Assembly: GCF_013822155.1 (NCBI RefSeq)
Contig: NZ_PNJW01000009.1
Location: 1-64,000 of the forward strand
Source of the DNA: Flavobacterium sp.
Lineage (GTDB): Bacteria > Bacteroidota > Bacteroidia > Flavobacteriales > Flavobacteriaceae
Reading direction: 5' to 3'
DNA: 64,000 nucleotides
Position 1 is the first letter of the stretch. Each line of letters begins with the position of its first letter. The position numbers and the translations under genes are program-made. Below the pieces are notes generated by a model, which saw only the letters and a program-made list of their open reading frames with translations, did not search any database and had not been told where the DNA came from. Shown here piece by piece: positions 1 to 8,919 of the stretch.

Positions 1-129
1 ATTTACGATGAATTGAATCAGGGTATGACTTTCTTGTCTTTTCACTAATTTATTATTGCAATAATATAGAAAAAGCAACAACAAAATGAGTCGCACAAAA
101 CCGATTAATATGGTGCTGGAAAGTATCAT
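1..129 (-). CDS. Membrane protein of the Pel-like operon, N-terminal part only
   Basis: This is an open frame that starts with ATG at 127-129 and runs off the left edge of the window, so only the first 43 residues are visible. They begin M-I-L-S-S-T-I-L-I-G, continue as a hydrophobic stretch to about residue 25, and then become polar (NNKLVKRQE). This looks like a membrane anchor or first transmembrane helix. Its ATG overlaps the TGA of the upstream glycosidase gene (ATGA), which indicates translational coupling and membership of the same operon. The product cannot be named from this fragment. By context it may be another membrane component of the exopolysaccharide machinery. Confidence 0.6.
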   Translation of the reverse strand, partial: MILSSTILIGFVRLILLLLFLYYCNNKLVKRQESHTLIQFIVN

Positions 130-944
130 TTGATAGTTTTGGTGAAATTTGGAATTGATTGTAAGTCAATTTTTCCAATAAAATACTCGAAATTAGTTGA
201 AGTAAGACGACTAATAACTTCTGAATATAACTTTTGATTATCAGCATATTCAACTAAAATAATTGGCAATTTATACTTAGAATGTATCGCTTTTAAACGC
301 TCAAGATAAGCTGTATAATCCTTTATTTCTCTTAGTTTGTATGCATTATCCTTAAAACTGAAATTTGTTGCAACTGACTCAAATAGAATTGCATCAACAG
401 ATTTGTTTGTATCCTCTATAAGTTCAGCTCCTGAATTTTGAATCAATAAGTGATTGGGATATTGCTTTTTAATTTTTTTTATTAATTCAATTAATTCTTT
501 CCGCTGGTTTTTTTGAGGACCAAAAGAAGAATAATTATCAATATTATCAAGAAATAATCCATCAAAACCTTTGTCTAAATTCTTCTTGATTAACCGCATC
601 AAAACAATGGTTGTTTTATCTGATTTCAAATCTAAATAATGACTATTCCAATTATTATTTTTTCCTAATGTATTATCTTTTAATAAATTATAATGTGAAG
701 CATTACTATTTACTTCACCTAAACTAATGTAGGCCAATACATTTTTATTATTCTTTTTAATGATAGTTATTTCCTCTTTTTTAAAATGTTTTTCTTCAAG
801 AATCACATAATTATACCCTTTAATTTTTGCAGCGTCAAGTTTGCCATAACAAACCAAAACAGTACTCTTGTTTACAGGAAAACTGAAAACAGGAGAGCCT
901 ATTAACGATGGCAAAAACCACAAAAACAAATTAAAACGACGCAT
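126..944 (-). CDS. Secreted GH114-type endo-alpha-1,4-polygalactosaminidase-like protein
   Basis: This 272-residue protein has a signal peptide of about 22 residues (MRRFNLFLWFLPSLIGSPVFS) and one TIM-barrel-like domain resembling the GH114/TM1410 family. Visible family-type motifs are LAYISLGEVN near residue 70, DGLFLDNIDNY near 133-143 and LFESVATNF near 190. The acidic residues are the likely catalytic groups. GH114 enzymes cleave alpha-1,4-linked galactosamine polymers, and PelA of Pseudomonas has a related hydrolase domain. Its start overlaps the end of pelG by 14 bases and its stop overlaps the next gene, so it is embedded in the operon. It probably trims or releases the polymer outside the inner membrane. 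No deacetylase domain is attached, unlike PelA. Confidence 0.75.
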   Translation of the reverse strand: MRRFNLFLWFLPSLIGSPVFSFPVNKSTVLVCYGKLDAAKIKGYNYVILEEKHFKKEEITIIKKNNKNVLAYISLGEVNSNASHYNLLKDNTLGKNNNWNSHYLDLKSDKTTIVLMRLIKKNLDKGFDGLFLDNIDNYSSFGPQKNQRKELIELIKKIKKQYPNHLLIQNSGAELIEDTNKSVDAILFESVATNFSFKDNAYKLREIKDYTAYLERLKAIHSKYKLPIILVEYADNQKLYSEVISRLTSTNFEYFIGKIDLQSIPNFTKTIK

Positions 945-2550
945 AATAATGATAATCTAATTTTTTGAAAAAATGAAATATGTGTTTTAAAGTATATAAC
1001 ATAAAAAACAGAGCTCCTATTAACATGCCTACAACACTGTACTCAAAACTTAAAAAGCGGCTCAAAATAAAACCAACGGTTATATTTATTACAATCGCAT
1101 AAATTATCCCTTTTAATGGCTGTTGAGTATGTCCTAAAGTAAACAAATACAACGTATTAAGCATTCCCCAAGCTAAGAAAAAATAACCGGTTCCACCTAA
1201 ATAACAAACTTTTATACTAATGTTTTGTAAATCTTCATTAAACTGGCCTTTATAACCCCATGAAGCAAACATAACTTGATAAATTAAAAAATAAATTATC
1301 AAACTGGTTATTAATAAAACCAAAATGTTTTGCCAATATAATTTGTGCAGTTCTTTATTAAAGTTTTTGGGCTTTTCAAATTGAACTAATTTTTGGGTAA
1401 TATCTAAAAACCTGGTAAAAGAGGCTATACTGAACTCTAACACACCCGCTAATAATAGAAAAACCAAAATTGCCATGTCCATGCCTAATTCGTAATCTTT
1501 TTCAAAATAAATTACAAAAGGAAGTTGACCTTTAGTATTGGCAGACCAAGCTAAAATTCTATCAATGAAAATAAAGAAATAAACAAATAAACCATATAAG
1601 AAATATCTATGATTTTGATAAATAAAAACAGAGGATTTAATATTTAAATCCGCTTTAGGTGGATGATTTTTCAAATAATTTCTAAAGAAAAAATAAATAT
1701 ACGTTTTAGCCGAAAGTATCGCAAGTGCAATTCCGAACCAATGGGTGTAATAAATAAGTAAATCGGTATATTTATTTAATATGACCGTAACAAAAGTTCC
1801 TAAAATAACCGCAATGGTTATCATCCATCGTTGCTTAATGGTATGTAGGGGTGCTAAAACTAATAATAATGTACCCACAAAAAAAGCATATGTAAAAACA
1901 ATAAATAAAACCTTGAACGGATATATGTGAATAAATATATTTATAAAACAAATGAGTAAAAATATTATTAATAATGTTTTTACTCCTAATTTAAGTAAAT
2001 AATCAATGGTTTTTTTGGTCATGGAATAATCATGATAATTCCAATAAAAAGAGGCTTGCCTACCAATAACTTGAACAAAACCGCCACTTGTTATGATACC
2101 AATCATAACTCCTAAAACTACCGCGGTTGATTGCAAATGATTGAAATGAACATGCGTCCATAAAGAATAACCAAATACTACAATTGCAGCAATTTGGAGA
2201 AAAACAGGTAGTAAATGAAAAATTCCTAATGGATAATATTGAGCAAAGATTTTTGCTTTTACCATCATGTAATCCGAAAGTTGGATTGTATCGGTATTTG
2301 TTTCAACAAATTCCCGCTCCTTAACATTCAAACTATCTTTATGTTCTAGAGAAGTTGTTAACTGTCTATAAACATATACTGATAAATCCTGAATGTTAGA
2401 AACACCAAAATCGGCTTCTGTATCTATATCTCTAATGCCAAAAGATTCGATGGTAGCGGCAACAACTCTACTGCTGACCGGTTTACCTATTTTATCTTTG
2501 ACATTATTGATTAAGTTTTTTATGTTTTCACTATGCTTTTCCATTTGCAT
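931..2550 (-). CDS. pelG: PelG-like exopolysaccharide transporter
   Basis: This is a 539-residue polytopic membrane protein. It has a cytoplasmic N-terminal region of about 100 residues (containing SSRVVAATIESFGIRDIDTE) and then roughly 12 hydrophobic segments. The order, length and motifs such as GGFVQVIGRQASFYWNYHDY near residues 155-175 match PelG, the Wzx/MATE-like inner-membrane protein that works with the glycosyltransferase PelF in synthesis and export of Pel polysaccharide. It is longer than Pseudomonas PelG (about 456 residues), mainly in the N-terminal part. It lies 59 bases downstream of pelF and overlaps the glycosidase gene. The family assignment comes from recognition of the sequence and from pairing with pelF. 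Confidence 0.82.
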   Translation of the reverse strand: MQMEKHSENIKNLINNVKDKIGKPVSSRVVAATIESFGIRDIDTEADFGVSNIQDLSVYVYRQLTTSLEHKDSLNVKEREFVETNTDTIQLSDYMMVKAKIFAQYYPLGIFHLLPVFLQIAAIVVFGYSLWTHVHFNHLQSTAVVLGVMIGIITSGGFVQVIGRQASFYWNYHDYSMTKKTIDYLLKLGVKTLLIIFLLICFINIFIHIYPFKVLFIVFTYAFFVGTLLLVLAPLHTIKQRWMITIAVILGTFVTVILNKYTDLLIYYTHWFGIALAILSAKTYIYFFFRNYLKNHPPKADLNIKSSVFIYQNHRYFLYGLFVYFFIFIDRILAWSANTKGQLPFVIYFEKDYELGMDMAILVFLLLAGVLEFSIASFTRFLDITQKLVQFEKPKNFNKELHKLYWQNILVLLITSLIIYFLIYQVMFASWGYKGQFNEDLQNISIKVCYLGGTGYFFLAWGMLNTLYLFTLGHTQQPLKGIIYAIVINITVGFILSRFLSFEYSVVGMLIGALFFMLYTLKHIFHFFKKLDYHYYASF

Positions 2551-2609
2551 TTTTTAGAACACAAATATTCTATATTTTTCGGTTAAGTTGGGTTTGGGCT
2601 TGGGTTGGT

Positions 2610-4157
2610 TTATGAGGCTTTTACTTGTTCTTCTTCCATAGATGGGATTAAAATTGGCATTTGAACTTCTTTTACTTCTCTTGTAATTACTCTTTCGTAA
2701 ACATCTTCATATTCAGCAATAAATTTACCAATTGTAAAGTTATCTATTACTTTTTTTCTTGCATTTTCTCCCATTTTTTCTCTCAAGGCTTTGTCATTAA
2801 GCAGTTCTACTACTCTATTTCCAATTTCCTCAAAATCTTTTGGCTTACAAATATAACCACAGGAATTGTCCAATGCTTCAGTAACACCACCTACATCAGT
2901 TGCTACAACAGGAATTCCACAACTCATAGATTCCAAAACTGTATATGGAAATCCTTCAGAAATAGAAGTTAAGATGGATATATCACCTTCACAAAATAAT
3001 TCATGTGGTTTACTGTGGTATCCTGCTAATTTAAAATTATTTCTTAAATCTAATTCATCAATTAATTTTTCACATTCTGCAGTATATTCCGGTACAGCAT
3101 TATTATCACCATAAACTAAATACTGAATATTCGGAATTTGTTTTTTGGCAACTGCACACGATCTAATCATAGTTTCAATGTCTTTCAAATCAAAAATACG
3201 GGCAGCGGCAACAACCGTTGGTATATTTTCTAAATGAGCTGGCTTTTGTAGCGGTTTAAACACATTGTGATCTATTCCGTTGTAAATAATTTCAATTTTT
3301 TCCGGATCAGCTCCATACATTTTTTCCCATTTAATATTAAATTTATTAACGGAAAGAATTTTATCTGCTTTATAGTAAACTAATTCTGTTACACATTCTG
3401 AGAATTTAATCAACATTTTTTTCAAAAAATAAGAATACTCAGAAGAGTTGATTGCTAATAAACGCTCACGAATAAAAACGCCGTGTTCTGTAACAATCAT
3501 TGGTGTTCCATATTTATATTTCAAAACTAAAGCTGGAATAACCGGGAAACCTGATAATGTTAAGTGAGAAACATCAACTCTTGGAACTTCAACAGAAAGT
3601 GGAATTAAAAATCGATAAATCCAACGCATTCCTGAAGTTAAGTCATACAAAGTAACTTTTTCATTTTCGCTTTCTGAATTCAAATCACTAACCATGTAAC
3701 AAAAAGTTCTCCAAACCGGTTCACTTTTCATTGTTTTTTTATAATCGTGTTTTTGAAAATATTTCCACATTTTTCGGATAGTATCATCAAATGCTCTAAC
3801 ATCTCTGTTATTAGAAAAGATATGACGCAATAAATCTTGGAAAATTGGAATGAATACTTGATTGATTTTTTCTAAATCATTTTTTTCTTTTAGGGAAATA
3901 ATTTTATAGTATTTTTTACCATAATCAATCATTTCTTGTGGCTCCATTGGAGACCATAAAGGAACTTGAATAACATTAGTGACATTTTCACTAAGTTTAT
4001 ATTTGGATTTTGATTCGAATTCAGCATTAATAGAATAAAGAGTAAAATTAGAATTTTTTACTTCATTGCAAAGCATGTGTGCCCATGTGGAGACTCCACC
4101 ACCGTTAAAAGGATAAGTCCCTTCTAAAATTAACATTACATCGTGCTTTCTTTTCAT
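2610..4157 (-). CDS. pelF: PelF-like GT4 glycosyltransferase
   Basis: This 515-residue cytosolic GT-B glycosyltransferase has the characteristic PelF N-terminus (LILEGTYPFNGGGVSTWAHML, residues about 9-29). The acceptor-side motif VTEHGVFIRERL lies near residue 222, and the GT4 donor signature SEGFPYTVLESMSCGIPVVATDVGG near 398-422 includes the E-x7-E pair. PelF uses a UDP-sugar, UDP-GlcNAc or GalNAc in studied systems, to polymerise Pel. It is the first gene of the operon here; the promoter on the same strand is listed separately. The gene continues into pelG after 59 bases. The other Pel components (PelA deacetylase, PelB/C export, PelD c-di-GMP sensor, PelE) are not visible in the window and may lie to the left. 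Confidence 0.88.
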   Translation of the reverse strand: MKRKHDVMLILEGTYPFNGGGVSTWAHMLCNEVKNSNFTLYSINAEFESKSKYKLSENVTNVIQVPLWSPMEPQEMIDYGKKYYKIISLKEKNDLEKINQVFIPIFQDLLRHIFSNNRDVRAFDDTIRKMWKYFQKHDYKKTMKSEPVWRTFCYMVSDLNSESENEKVTLYDLTSGMRWIYRFLIPLSVEVPRVDVSHLTLSGFPVIPALVLKYKYGTPMIVTEHGVFIRERLLAINSSEYSYFLKKMLIKFSECVTELVYYKADKILSVNKFNIKWEKMYGADPEKIEIIYNGIDHNVFKPLQKPAHLENIPTVVAAARIFDLKDIETMIRSCAVAKKQIPNIQYLVYGDNNAVPEYTAECEKLIDELDLRNNFKLAGYHSKPHELFCEGDISILTSISEGFPYTVLESMSCGIPVVATDVGGVTEALDNSCGYICKPKDFEEIGNRVVELLNDKALREKMGENARKKVIDNFTIGKFIAEYEDVYERVITREVKEVQMPILIPSMEEEQVKAS

Positions 4158-4540
4158 AATATTTACATAATAAAGGTCCGTTCGCCGATAATTCTGACTA
4201 TGCAGAACCAGACAAGTTGGTGCACTTTAACAATCTTAGGGTGGTTTGTGGTATTTTTTGGAACGCCGGCTTTTTGGGGACGACTTCTAAAAAGAACTTA
4301 AAGTTTGAAAATGCTGATTAACATAATATTAATAAATACTTTCTATCATTAAATTCTTTACAAATTTAGATTTAAATCTAGTGAGCACAAAATATAAACG
4401 CTGAAATCTGTTGAAAACACTCATTTCATCGACGAAATGCATAGTGCTCTAGACGAGTAACTTATTCTACCGATTATCGGTAATCGAATTGAAATAAAAA
4501 GTGATGAAGAATCAAATTTTAACATTAAAAATGAACCGAT
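4158..4540. other. Intergenic region with two palindromes upstream of pelF
   Basis: No convincing gene lies in these 383 bases. The half next to pelF (about 4172-4302) is more GC-rich than the rest and would be the transcribed leader. It holds a small hairpin (TTCTG/CAGAA, 4192-4207). Farther out are an 18-base palindrome with one mismatch (CATTTCATCGACGAAATG, 4422-4439) and a 15-base palindrome (TACCGATTATCGGTA, 4468-4482). The latter lie upstream of the predicted pelF promoter and downstream of the convergently read helicase stop. They could be operators or the remains of a terminator. Confidence 0.5.
4361..4391 (-). promoter_or_regulatory. Predicted Bacteroidota-type promoter of the pelF operon
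   Basis: On the minus strand, TTTG (4388-4391) is followed after 19 bases by TAAATTTG (4361-4368), a full match to TAnnTTTG. Transcription would start near 4355 and leave a 5' leader of almost 200 bases before pelF, which is unusually long for this group. The motif match is direct; promoter activity is inferred. Confidence 0.5.
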
Positions 4541-6079
4541 TTAGTCCATTGAAAAGATTTTTTCTCTGAATTTTCGACCAATGGTTACAGTAAGTCTTGT
4601 TTTGTAATCTTCAATCAGCCATTCTCTGTAGTTTTTAGTAGAACTACTTAAACAATTTGTAAAATGTCGAACTCTGCTTTCGATATCTTCTGCTAATTCT
4701 TTTGCCAATTGTTTAGCTTCAACCAATGTTTCTGAATTATCCACACACATAGTAGCATGGTGTTCAATCGATTTTTCAATCACAACTTTAGGTCTTAAAT
4801 TTTTAGATAATGCAATTCTATATTCCGTTTCTACATCAAAAGTTATATCCGGAGTATTACTGAATTTAGCTTTTAACTCCTCCGGCATTGTGTAATAAAA
4901 ATTCATTTCAATTTCCACATCTCCCTTGAGGTTGTGAATATATTGTTCAGGATACTTAAAAATATGTTGCCAATCTAATTTATCTGTCCATAAACCAAAT
5001 CTAGCGGCATTATTCCCTAAATCAATGATAGAAAAAGCATCTTTATTAGGAAGTTTTCGAGAACCCCTTCCTATCATTTGAAAATAAAGCGTCAATGATT
5101 TGGTTGCCCGATTTAAAATAATCGATTCTACGGTTGGCTCATCAAAACCTGTTGTTAAAATTCCAACCGAGGTCAATATAGCATCCGGAGTATCTTTAAA
5201 CCATTTTAAAATATCTTTTCGTTCCTCGTTGGAGTTAGTATTGTCAAGATGTTTTATGTTTTTAAATCCTGCTTCCCTAAAAGTATCTAGAACACTCAGC
5301 GACGTAATAATTCCATTATTAAAAATCAACGTCTTCTTCCCCATCGAATGGGCGGTATAGGCATGAATCAATTTTTCTTGCATGGCCAAATTAGTATACA
5401 ATTCATCCGATGATTTCACTGTATAATCTCCATTAATACCAATTTTTAAAGAAGTCAATCCAACATCATAACTATATGTAGTTGCTTTAGCTAAATAACC
5501 TTTATCAATCAAGGAAGCAATACTGTGTCCAACAACCAATTCATGATAATTTTCGCCCATAGGCAATTTTATATTTGAACTGAGCGGAGTAGCTGTAACA
5601 CCCAAGAAAAATGTGTTTTTAAAAGCATGAAATAATTTCCGAAACGAATTAAAGTGGGCTTCATCAATTATTAATAAACCAACATTATCAATATGCAATT
5701 TTTCATCATTCAACCTATTTTTCAAGGTTTCAACCATGGCCACAAAACAAGAATAATCATTTTGATCGGGCAAATCTTTTACAACGCTATTAATAATTTT
5801 ATTTTTTACATCAAATCCTTTCAGCATTTTTGATGTTTGCTTGCAAAGTTCAATTCGATGCGTTAAAACAACCACCTTTTTATCATATTTTTCTAAATAC
5901 CTTCTGGTTATTTCTGAAAAGATGACTGTTTTCCCCCCTCCTGTTGGCAATTGATATAGTAAATGATAATTATGAGGTGCCGTTTCAATTTTGTCAAAAA
6001 TAAGGTCAATATCACCTAATTGATAACTGTAGAGTTTCTTCTTCTCTTCATATTCAAGCAATATATCTTTTTTTGACAT
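4541..6079 (-). CDS. SF2 DEAD/DEAH-box helicase (SSL2/ResIII-like)
   Basis: This 512-residue helicase carries the full superfamily-2 set. Walker A is LPTGGGKTVIF near residue 45, motif Ia is VVVLTHRIEL, the DEAH box is LLIIDEAHF near 138, motif III is LGVTATPLSS near 160, and motif VI is MIGRGSRKLPNKD near 336. The last ~150 residues are of unknown type and probably alpha-helical. There is no nuclease, methylase or specificity subunit next to it, so this is not a visible restriction system. It may serve in DNA repair or an orphan defence role. The gene stands alone, with a TAnnTTTG-like box on the minus strand at 6105-6112 but no clear -33 element. The helicase call is firm and the substrate is unknown. 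Confidence 0.85.
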   Translation of the reverse strand: MSKKDILLEYEEKKKLYSYQLGDIDLIFDKIETAPHNYHLLYQLPTGGGKTVIFSEITRRYLEKYDKKVVVLTHRIELCKQTSKMLKGFDVKNKIINSVVKDLPDQNDYSCFVAMVETLKNRLNDEKLHIDNVGLLIIDEAHFNSFRKLFHAFKNTFFLGVTATPLSSNIKLPMGENYHELVVGHSIASLIDKGYLAKATTYSYDVGLTSLKIGINGDYTVKSSDELYTNLAMQEKLIHAYTAHSMGKKTLIFNNGIITSLSVLDTFREAGFKNIKHLDNTNSNEERKDILKWFKDTPDAILTSVGILTTGFDEPTVESIILNRATKSLTLYFQMIGRGSRKLPNKDAFSIIDLGNNAARFGLWTDKLDWQHIFKYPEQYIHNLKGDVEIEMNFYYTMPEELKAKFSNTPDITFDVETEYRIALSKNLRPKVVIEKSIEHHATMCVDNSETLVEAKQLAKELAEDIESRVRHFTNCLSSSTKNYREWLIEDYKTRLTVTIGRKFREKIFSMD

Positions 6080-6273
6080 TATAAAATTGAAAAATTGAAT
6101 TTTGCAAAAATAAGCAGATAAAACCCTGAAAACGAATTTTAAGGTTATTAAATTAAAAAAAATAGTGACAAAGGTTAAATTAAATATAAATTGAGGGGAA
6201 AAGGCATTTAATATTCTGTATAATCAATGAACTTTCCTATTTTTACAACCCTTAAAAAAAACAAGGCTTATTA

Positions 6274-7635
6274 ATGAAATACCGATTAAAAATAACGCCA
6301 ATTGATAAATGGGTAATTAACCCAGTCAATCGCTTTATCGGTAAATCAACAACAGGTGGAATTGTGCTTTTTTTAGCTGCAGTTGTTGCATTAATTTTAG
6401 CAAATTCACCTTGGAAAGAAGCTTATCATCATTTTTGGGAACACAAATTCAGTTTAGGCTTTGATAATAAATACCTTTTAGACCAAGATTTACATCATTG
6501 GATAAATGACGGTTTAATGGCTGTTTTTTTCTTTGTGGTTGGACTTGAATTAAAGCGTGAAATAATTGGTGGTGAACTTTCAAATCCAAAAAAAGCTTTT
6601 CTACCTGTAGCGGCAGGATTTGGTGGAATGATTTTTCCAGCTCTAATATACTTACTATTTAATTCCACCGGGGAAGCTCAAAACGGTTGGGGAATACCAA
6701 TGGCAACCGATATTGCTTTTGCCTTGGGTGTTTTATTTTTATTGGGAGACAGAGTCCCTACTTCCTTGAAACTGTTTTTAACGGTTTTGGCGATAGCTGA
6801 TGATATTGGAGCGGTATTGGTTATAGCTTTTTTCTATACTTCAGATATTTCATTTACCAGTTTAATTATTGGTACAGCTTTTCTTTTATTATTAATTATT
6901 TCAAATTTGGTTGGTGTCCGAAATACAATTTATTATGGGATATTAGGCATTGGTGGATTGTGGATGGCTTTTTTACTCTCCGGAGTTCACGCAACCATTG
7001 CAGGTGTTTTAGCTGCTTTTACAATCCCGGCAAATGTCAAAATAGATGAGATTGGTTTTTCGGAAAAAATGAAAATGTATTTAGAAAAATTTAAAAAAGC
7101 TGACCCTAATGGAGTGCCAACTGTTACTCCAGAACAACTTCATATTTTAGAGGACATGCGTACATTGTCTAAACAAGCAATGACGCCACTTCAACGATTA
7201 GAACATGGTCTTCATCCTGTTGTTACTTTTATAATTATGCCCATTTTTGCTCTAGCCAATGCCGGAGTTACTTTATCATCGGAAACAGCTACCACAACTT
7301 CAAGTTATGTCGCAATTGGGGTGATTTTCGGGCTATTAATTGGTAAATTCATAGGAATTGTAGGAGTAACAAGTTTGTTTCTCAAATTAAAATTGGCATC
7401 ATTACCGGAAGGGATGAATTATAAACATTTAATTGGTGTTGGATTATTAGCTTCTATCGGATTTACCATGTCCTTATTTGTAGCAAATTTAGCCTTTGAC
7501 AATAATGAATTAATTCAACAAGCAAAAATTGGAATCCTTATTGCCTCTTTAACCGGAGGAACTATTGGATACTTATATTTATATTTTATTAAACCTAAAG
7601 CAACTATTATCATTAAAGAAAGTGATATTCATTAA
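6274..7635 (+). CDS. nhaA: Na+/H+ antiporter NhaA
   Basis: This 453-residue polytopic inner-membrane protein exchanges Na+ for H+ for salt and alkaline-pH tolerance. Recognisable NhaA sequences include FFVVGLELKREI (about residues 90-101), the functional region MATDIAFALGVL (about 143-154) and VLAIADDIGAVLVIAFFY (about 170-188). The latter contains the paired Asp-Asp of the ion site. An extended loop around residues 255-300 is normal for Bacteroidota NhaA, which are longer than the E. coli protein (388 residues). The gene begins with ATG after a 194-base gap and ends two bases before the next membrane-protein gene, so the three genes 6274-8529 are probably co-transcribed. Confidence 0.95.
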   Translation: MKYRLKITPIDKWVINPVNRFIGKSTTGGIVLFLAAVVALILANSPWKEAYHHFWEHKFSLGFDNKYLLDQDLHHWINDGLMAVFFFVVGLELKREIIGGELSNPKKAFLPVAAGFGGMIFPALIYLLFNSTGEAQNGWGIPMATDIAFALGVLFLLGDRVPTSLKLFLTVLAIADDIGAVLVIAFFYTSDISFTSLIIGTAFLLLLIISNLVGVRNTIYYGILGIGGLWMAFLLSGVHATIAGVLAAFTIPANVKIDEIGFSEKMKMYLEKFKKADPNGVPTVTPEQLHILEDMRTLSKQAMTPLQRLEHGLHPVVTFIIMPIFALANAGVTLSSETATTTSSYVAIGVIFGLLIGKFIGIVGVTSLFLKLKLASLPEGMNYKHLIGVGLLASIGFTMSLFVANLAFDNNELIQQAKIGILIASLTGGTIGYLYLYFIKPKATIIIKESDIH

Positions 7636-7637
7636 TT

Positions 7638-8249
7638 ATGGAAAGAGAACGAGTTAAAAAAAATAAATGGAAACAACTTCACCTTTATTACACTTACACC
7701 GGATTTTATAAGTTCATTTTTGATGGTATAAAAAGTGCTTTTTTGCCTACCCTACTCATTTTAGGTGCTTTATTTTATGTTCATTATTATGTAATAAATA
7801 TAAATGAAGCGTTAATTATGTTAACAGAACGATATAGTGATTTTGCTATATTTTCCGTGTTTTTTATTTCTGAATCTATTCTTGGACTTCTTCCACCTGA
7901 TATTTTTATAGCTTGGACAAAAAACACAGACTTTCCCCTTCTTTATCTTTCGTTGTTAGCTATTCTGTCTTATTTAGGCGGTGTTGTATCTTATATAACC
8001 GGAAAAGCGATTCTTTATATTCCATCGGTAAATAAATTTATGTCTGAAAAAATGACAAAACATATTATCAATATGCGAAAATGGGGTGGTTTATTGATTG
8101 CTGTTGGGGCTTTATTACCATTACCCTTTGCTATGGCATCAATGGCGGCAGGGATGATAAAATTCAATTTCAAAAATTTTCTTTTATTTGCCTTGTTACG
8201 TTTGATGCGATTTGTAATTTACGGTTTTGCCATTTATCAAATGTTATAA
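7638..8249 (+). CDS. VTT/DedA-like membrane protein (YqaA-type)
   Basis: This 203-residue membrane protein has about five hydrophobic segments. A central stretch (SESILGLLPPDIFIAW, about residues 76-91) is followed by GGVVSYITGKAIL, and a conserved-looking GALLPLPFAMASMAAGMIKF runs near 157-176. The glycine/proline-rich re-entrant pattern is typical of the VTT (SNARE-associated/DedA) family. Members of that family have been linked to undecaprenyl-phosphate and phospholipid translocation and to proton-motive-force maintenance. It lies 2 bases after nhaA and 1 base before the next gene. The family assignment is moderately sure; the substrate is not known. Confidence 0.65.
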   Translation: MERERVKKNKWKQLHLYYTYTGFYKFIFDGIKSAFLPTLLILGALFYVHYYVININEALIMLTERYSDFAIFSVFFISESILGLLPPDIFIAWTKNTDFPLLYLSLLAILSYLGGVVSYITGKAILYIPSVNKFMSEKMTKHIINMRKWGGLLIAVGALLPLPFAMASMAAGMIKFNFKNFLLFALLRLMRFVIYGFAIYQML

Positions 8250-8250
8250 C

Positions 8251-8529
8251 ATGCTAGAAATTTTCAGAAAAACAGCTTGGTTCGAAGGGGTTTCACTCAT
8301 TCTGCTCTTATTTTTTGCTATGCCAATGAAGTATTTGGCAGGTCAGGATATTTTTGTAAAAACAATCGGAATGGCTCATGGACTACTATTTATTGTCTAT
8401 ATATTATTAGCATTAACCTTAAAGTTTTCCAGTCCTTGGAATTACAAAAAGTTTGGTATAATTTGTTTAGCTTCTATCATTCCGTTTGGAACATTTTACA
8501 TTGAAAGTAAATACATTAATAAAGATTGA
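8251..8529 (+). CDS. DUF3817-family small membrane protein
   Basis: This 92-residue protein begins MLEIFRKTAWFEGVSLILLL and has three hydrophobic segments. The start is set at ATG 8251 rather than the upstream in-frame ATG at 8227, because the latter lies inside the preceding gene and the domain begins at MLEIF. The pattern F-R-x-x-A-x-x-E-G-x-S near the N-terminus, then a GMAHGLLFIVY segment, fits the DUF3817 family of integral membrane proteins with no defined function. Its TGA stop (8527-8529) touches the stop of the opposing thioesterase gene with no base between them. Confidence 0.75.
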   Translation: MLEIFRKTAWFEGVSLILLLFFAMPMKYLAGQDIFVKTIGMAHGLLFIVYILLALTLKFSSPWNYKKFGIICLASIIPFGTFYIESKYINKD

Positions 8530-8919
8530 TTATTTATCTAATCGATCAGTAATAAATTCTATTTTTGTTTTTCCATGCACTAAAGGCTTACCTTCTTGAT
8601 CCAAATTTACCATTGTTATAGTATCAACAGTGATTATTGTTTCTCTCGTCATTATATTACGCACTTCACATGTTAAAGTAATTGAGGTATTTCCAAATTT
8701 TACAACATCGATACCGATCTCAACAATATCACCCGTTTTAGCTGAACTTTTAAAATTTATTTCAGACATGTGTTTGGTTACCACTCTTGGGTTTTCTAGT
8801 TGTATAATAGAATACAAAGCTACTTCTTCATCAATCCAAGCTAATAATCGTCCTCCAAATAAAGTACCATTCGGATTCAAATCTTCGGGTTTGACCCATT
8901 TTCTTGTATGAAATCTCAT
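8530..8919 (-). CDS. Hotdog-fold acyl-CoA thioesterase (YciA-like)
   Basis: This 129-residue protein has a single 4HBT hotdog domain. The N-terminal sequence PEDLNPNGTLFGGRLLAWIDEEVAL (about residues 11-35) contains the family helix, with N-x-x-G-x-L-F-G-G-x-L-x-x-x-D-E and the likely catalytic Asp31. VVTKHMSEINFKSSAKTGD follows and is typical of YciA/BFIT-type acyl-CoA hydrolases. It probably hydrolyses acyl-CoA thioesters in the cytosol; chain length preference cannot be read from sequence. The gene is monocistronic and convergent with the nhaA group, with the two stop codons directly abutting. Confidence 0.85.
   Translation of the reverse strand: MRFHTRKWVKPEDLNPNGTLFGGRLLAWIDEEVALYSIIQLENPRVVTKHMSEINFKSSAKTGDIVEIGIDVVKFGNTSITLTCEVRNIMTRETIITVDTITMVNLDQEGKPLVHGKTKIEFITDRLDK

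Noticed and set aside
4200..4301. Plus-strand 33-codon frame (begins MQNQTSWCTLTILGWF) in the pelF leader
   Set aside because: No promoter or supporting context, lies antisense to the predicted pelF leader, and is within the length expected by chance.
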